Part shown: positions 4,475-5,869 of the stretch, piece by piece
Position numbering within the stretch: position 1 is the first letter of the stretch
How the letters are laid out: each line of letters begins with the position of its first letter
DNA from: Deltaproteobacteria bacterium
GTDB taxonomy: Bacteria; Desulfobacterota_B; Binatia; UBA9968
DNA length: 5,869 nt
NCBI GenBank assembly: GCA_027297485.1
Contig: JAPUHZ010000027.1
Span: 1-5,869, forward strand
Reading direction: 5' to 3'
The notes under the pieces: generated by a model
Database searches by the model: none
What the model was told of the DNA's origin: nothing
The model's input: only the letters and a program-made list of their open reading frames with translations
Made by a program: the position numbers and the translations under genes

Positions 4475-5869
4475 CTACAGTAACAGATCATGCTTTGACG
4501 CGATCTGAAAGCTTTGATTCCCAAGCCGTACAGCATAAACACCTAGAAGGAATTGTTTTCTTTGGACTTTCAAGTCGGCAACGAACGTTCCATATGTGCT
4601 TTGCAAATCATATATCCACACATCATTAAGATAATTTATTACCACACAGTGCCTGCGGCTAATTTTAATTTTCTTCAAAACTAAATCATTCTTTTCTAAC
4701 CTTCCAATGGATATTATTTTCTTCTTGAATTCAATAGGCTTCTTACGTGTCCGAACCGACAGGATATTATCCTTTTTCTCAGCATCTTGGTTGCCAAATC
4801 GAAATTCCTGAAACATTAACTTCGATTTTACACTGACGCCGCGACTCGGCTCCCAAGATTCACCTTCTTCCCCAAGTATCTGCGCGTTGTATGTAACAAA
4901 AGGATTTAGCTCTGCTGTCAAATTGATAGACGCCAATCCGGACGGGTTGCCCGCAAGGAAACTAGAAATCAGATAATTGTTTCGAAAACAAGGATATTTA
5001 TTCGTGAGCGAATTAGCTATCTGTGCCGCCTGCTCATACCGTTCCGTATCGTAGTAGCATTGGATGAGAAGGTTAACAGCTTCATAATCCGAAGAATTTC
5101 TTTGCAGATAATCAGTAAGCATAGAGATAGCATGTTGATAATTACCTTGGTCAAGGTTTATCCAACCCAGCTCCTTTTGAACATCGACCCGTGGGTTCAA
5201 CCACAGGGCTTTAGTCAAATGGTCCTTAGCTTCGACAATTCTGTTTAGTCTGAGTCGGTGCCGACCCGCAACAACCAAGGCTTTCACCGAGTCTTCTGCA
5301 GAATACAGAGCCTGTTCGACAAACTTCCATGACTCCTTCCACCTCTTTTTCTTGAGCAGTATGTCAGCTTTCGAAGCCAGTTCGTCCGCAACCATCTTCT
5401 TACGATCGATAATAAGGGGCACGCTCTTCGCTAATATAGCCTCACGGAAATCCTCCATTGTTTGAAATCGCAGTTCTGGTGTTGGATGGGTAGCCTTCCT
5501 GAGTATGTCGATTACCCAACGAGGTTTACCTAGAGGCATAAAGTCGTGTTTATTCTTAGTAGCTAGTAATTCGGTTCCCCGGAACTTGAATAATGGATTT
5601 TCACCAGCTATTAACTCTAGCAGTGTTATCCCCAACGCATAGATGTCGACCCTCGGATCAGTCGGAGCATCATTATTGGCCATGAAGACCTCTGGTGGTA
5701 AGTAAGGAAGTGTACCAAGGTTCCGGTTCGCAACACCAAAGTCACCAATCTTGAGAATCCCGTCCTGTGTGAACAGAATATTGTCAGGTTTGATGTCATG
5801 ATGCACAATTCCTTTTTTGTGGACGAAACTTAAGACATCCGCGAACGTTATGCCCCACTGAAAGACAGT
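4475..5869 (-). CDS. Ser/Thr protein kinase with TPR-like region and C-terminal FHA domain (5' end outside the window)
   Basis: The frame is open to the window edge: 464 residues are visible and the N-lobe (glycine loop, catalytic Lys) is missing. The GTG at 5806 lies inside the kinase domain, so it is not the start. In visible numbering, the catalytic loop is VHHDIKPDN (22-30, catalytic D25), the metal-binding motif is GDFG (42-45), and the 'APE' equivalent is PPE (58-60). DIYALG (75-80) and an Arg at 134 (ELRF) complete the C-lobe. About 162-300 is helical with TPR character (for example W-x-LxLDQGNYQHAI). An FHA domain spans about 378-458 with GR (389-390), SRRH (404-407) and STYGTF (424-429). 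The protein should phosphorylate Ser/Thr targets and bind phosphothreonine peptides; no membrane segment is visible in this part. It is more AT-rich than its neighbours. The HRD Arg is His, and the conserved FHA Asn is Tyr. Confidence 0.93.
   Translation of the reverse strand, partial: TVFQWGITFADVLSFVHKKGIVHHDIKPDNILFTQDGILKIGDFGVANRNLGTLPYLPPEVFMANNDAPTDPRVDIYALGITLLELIAGENPLFKFRGTELLATKNKHDFMPLGKPRWVIDILRKATHPTPELRFQTMEDFREAILAKSVPLIIDRKKMVADELASKADILLKKKRWKESWKFVEQALYSAEDSVKALVVAGRHRLRLNRIVEAKDHLTKALWLNPRVDVQKELGWINLDQGNYQHAISMLTDYLQRNSSDYEAVNLLIQCYYDTERYEQAAQIANSLTNKYPCFRNNYLISSFLAGNPSGLASINLTAELNPFVTYNAQILGEEGESWEPSRGVSVKSKLMFQEFRFGNQDAEKKDNILSVRTRKKPIEFKKKIISIGRLEKNDLVLKKIKISRRHCVVINYLNDVWIYDLQSTYGTFVADLKVQRKQFLLGVYAVRLGNQSFQIASKHDLLL

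Noticed and set aside
4249..4542. 97-codon minus-strand frame overlapping the kinase 3' end
   Set aside because: Glycine/arginine-rich out-of-frame reading that overlaps the kinase C-terminus and repeat motifs.
1..5869. CRISPR arrays, tRNA or rRNA genes
   Set aside because: No regularly spaced repeats were seen, and no cloverleaf or rRNA signature was recognised on either strand by eye.

Overview
The window looks like an accessory region of a bacterial chromosome. Every convincing gene lies on the minus strand, and the stretch between the two gene blocks is littered with mobile-element debris. The taxon cannot be fixed from the sequence. A TPR- and FHA-bearing Hanks-type kinase, together with REP-associated (RAYT, IS200-like) transposase fragments beginning 'MPREARLD' and carrying GGGGAC-type ends, is the sort of mix seen in large, repeat-rich genomes such as Desulfobacterota (old Deltaproteobacteria). 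That placement is inference.

Layout, right to left, which is the direction of transcription. (1) 4475-5869: the C-terminal 464 residues of a Ser/Thr protein kinase, cut by the window edge, with kinase catalytic loop, TPR-like helices and a C-terminal FHA domain. It is visibly more AT-rich than the genes to its left. (2) 3564-4440: no intact gene. It holds a 113-bp MITE-like element with inverted ends, a probable 5' piece of a group II intron, N- and C-terminal fragments of RAYT transposases in opposite orientations, and repeated GGGGAC motifs. (3) 832-3542: three genes in the same direction, encoding an HNH-like zinc-finger protein, a protein with a possible PD-(D/E)XK nuclease motif, and a SIR2-like (probable NAD-degrading) protein. 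Gaps are 64 and about 58 bp, so they could form one operon. (4) 485-735: a small unknown reading frame just downstream, apparently split by a one-base shift in a run of six A/T. (5) 1-484: no supportable gene.

The main biological suggestion is the HNH / PD-(D/E)XK-like / SIR2 trio. SIR2-family NADases are effectors of several anti-phage systems (Thoeris ThsA, DSR, SIR2-HerA, short-Argonaute SPARSA). Pairing one with two putative nucleases, beside mobile-element scars, fits a defence cassette. None of the known partner genes (TIR, HerA, Argonaute) is visible here, so it could be an uncharacterised combination. This is inference from motifs and gene order, not proof. The kinase is separated from the trio by about 900 bp of debris and is probably an independent signalling gene.
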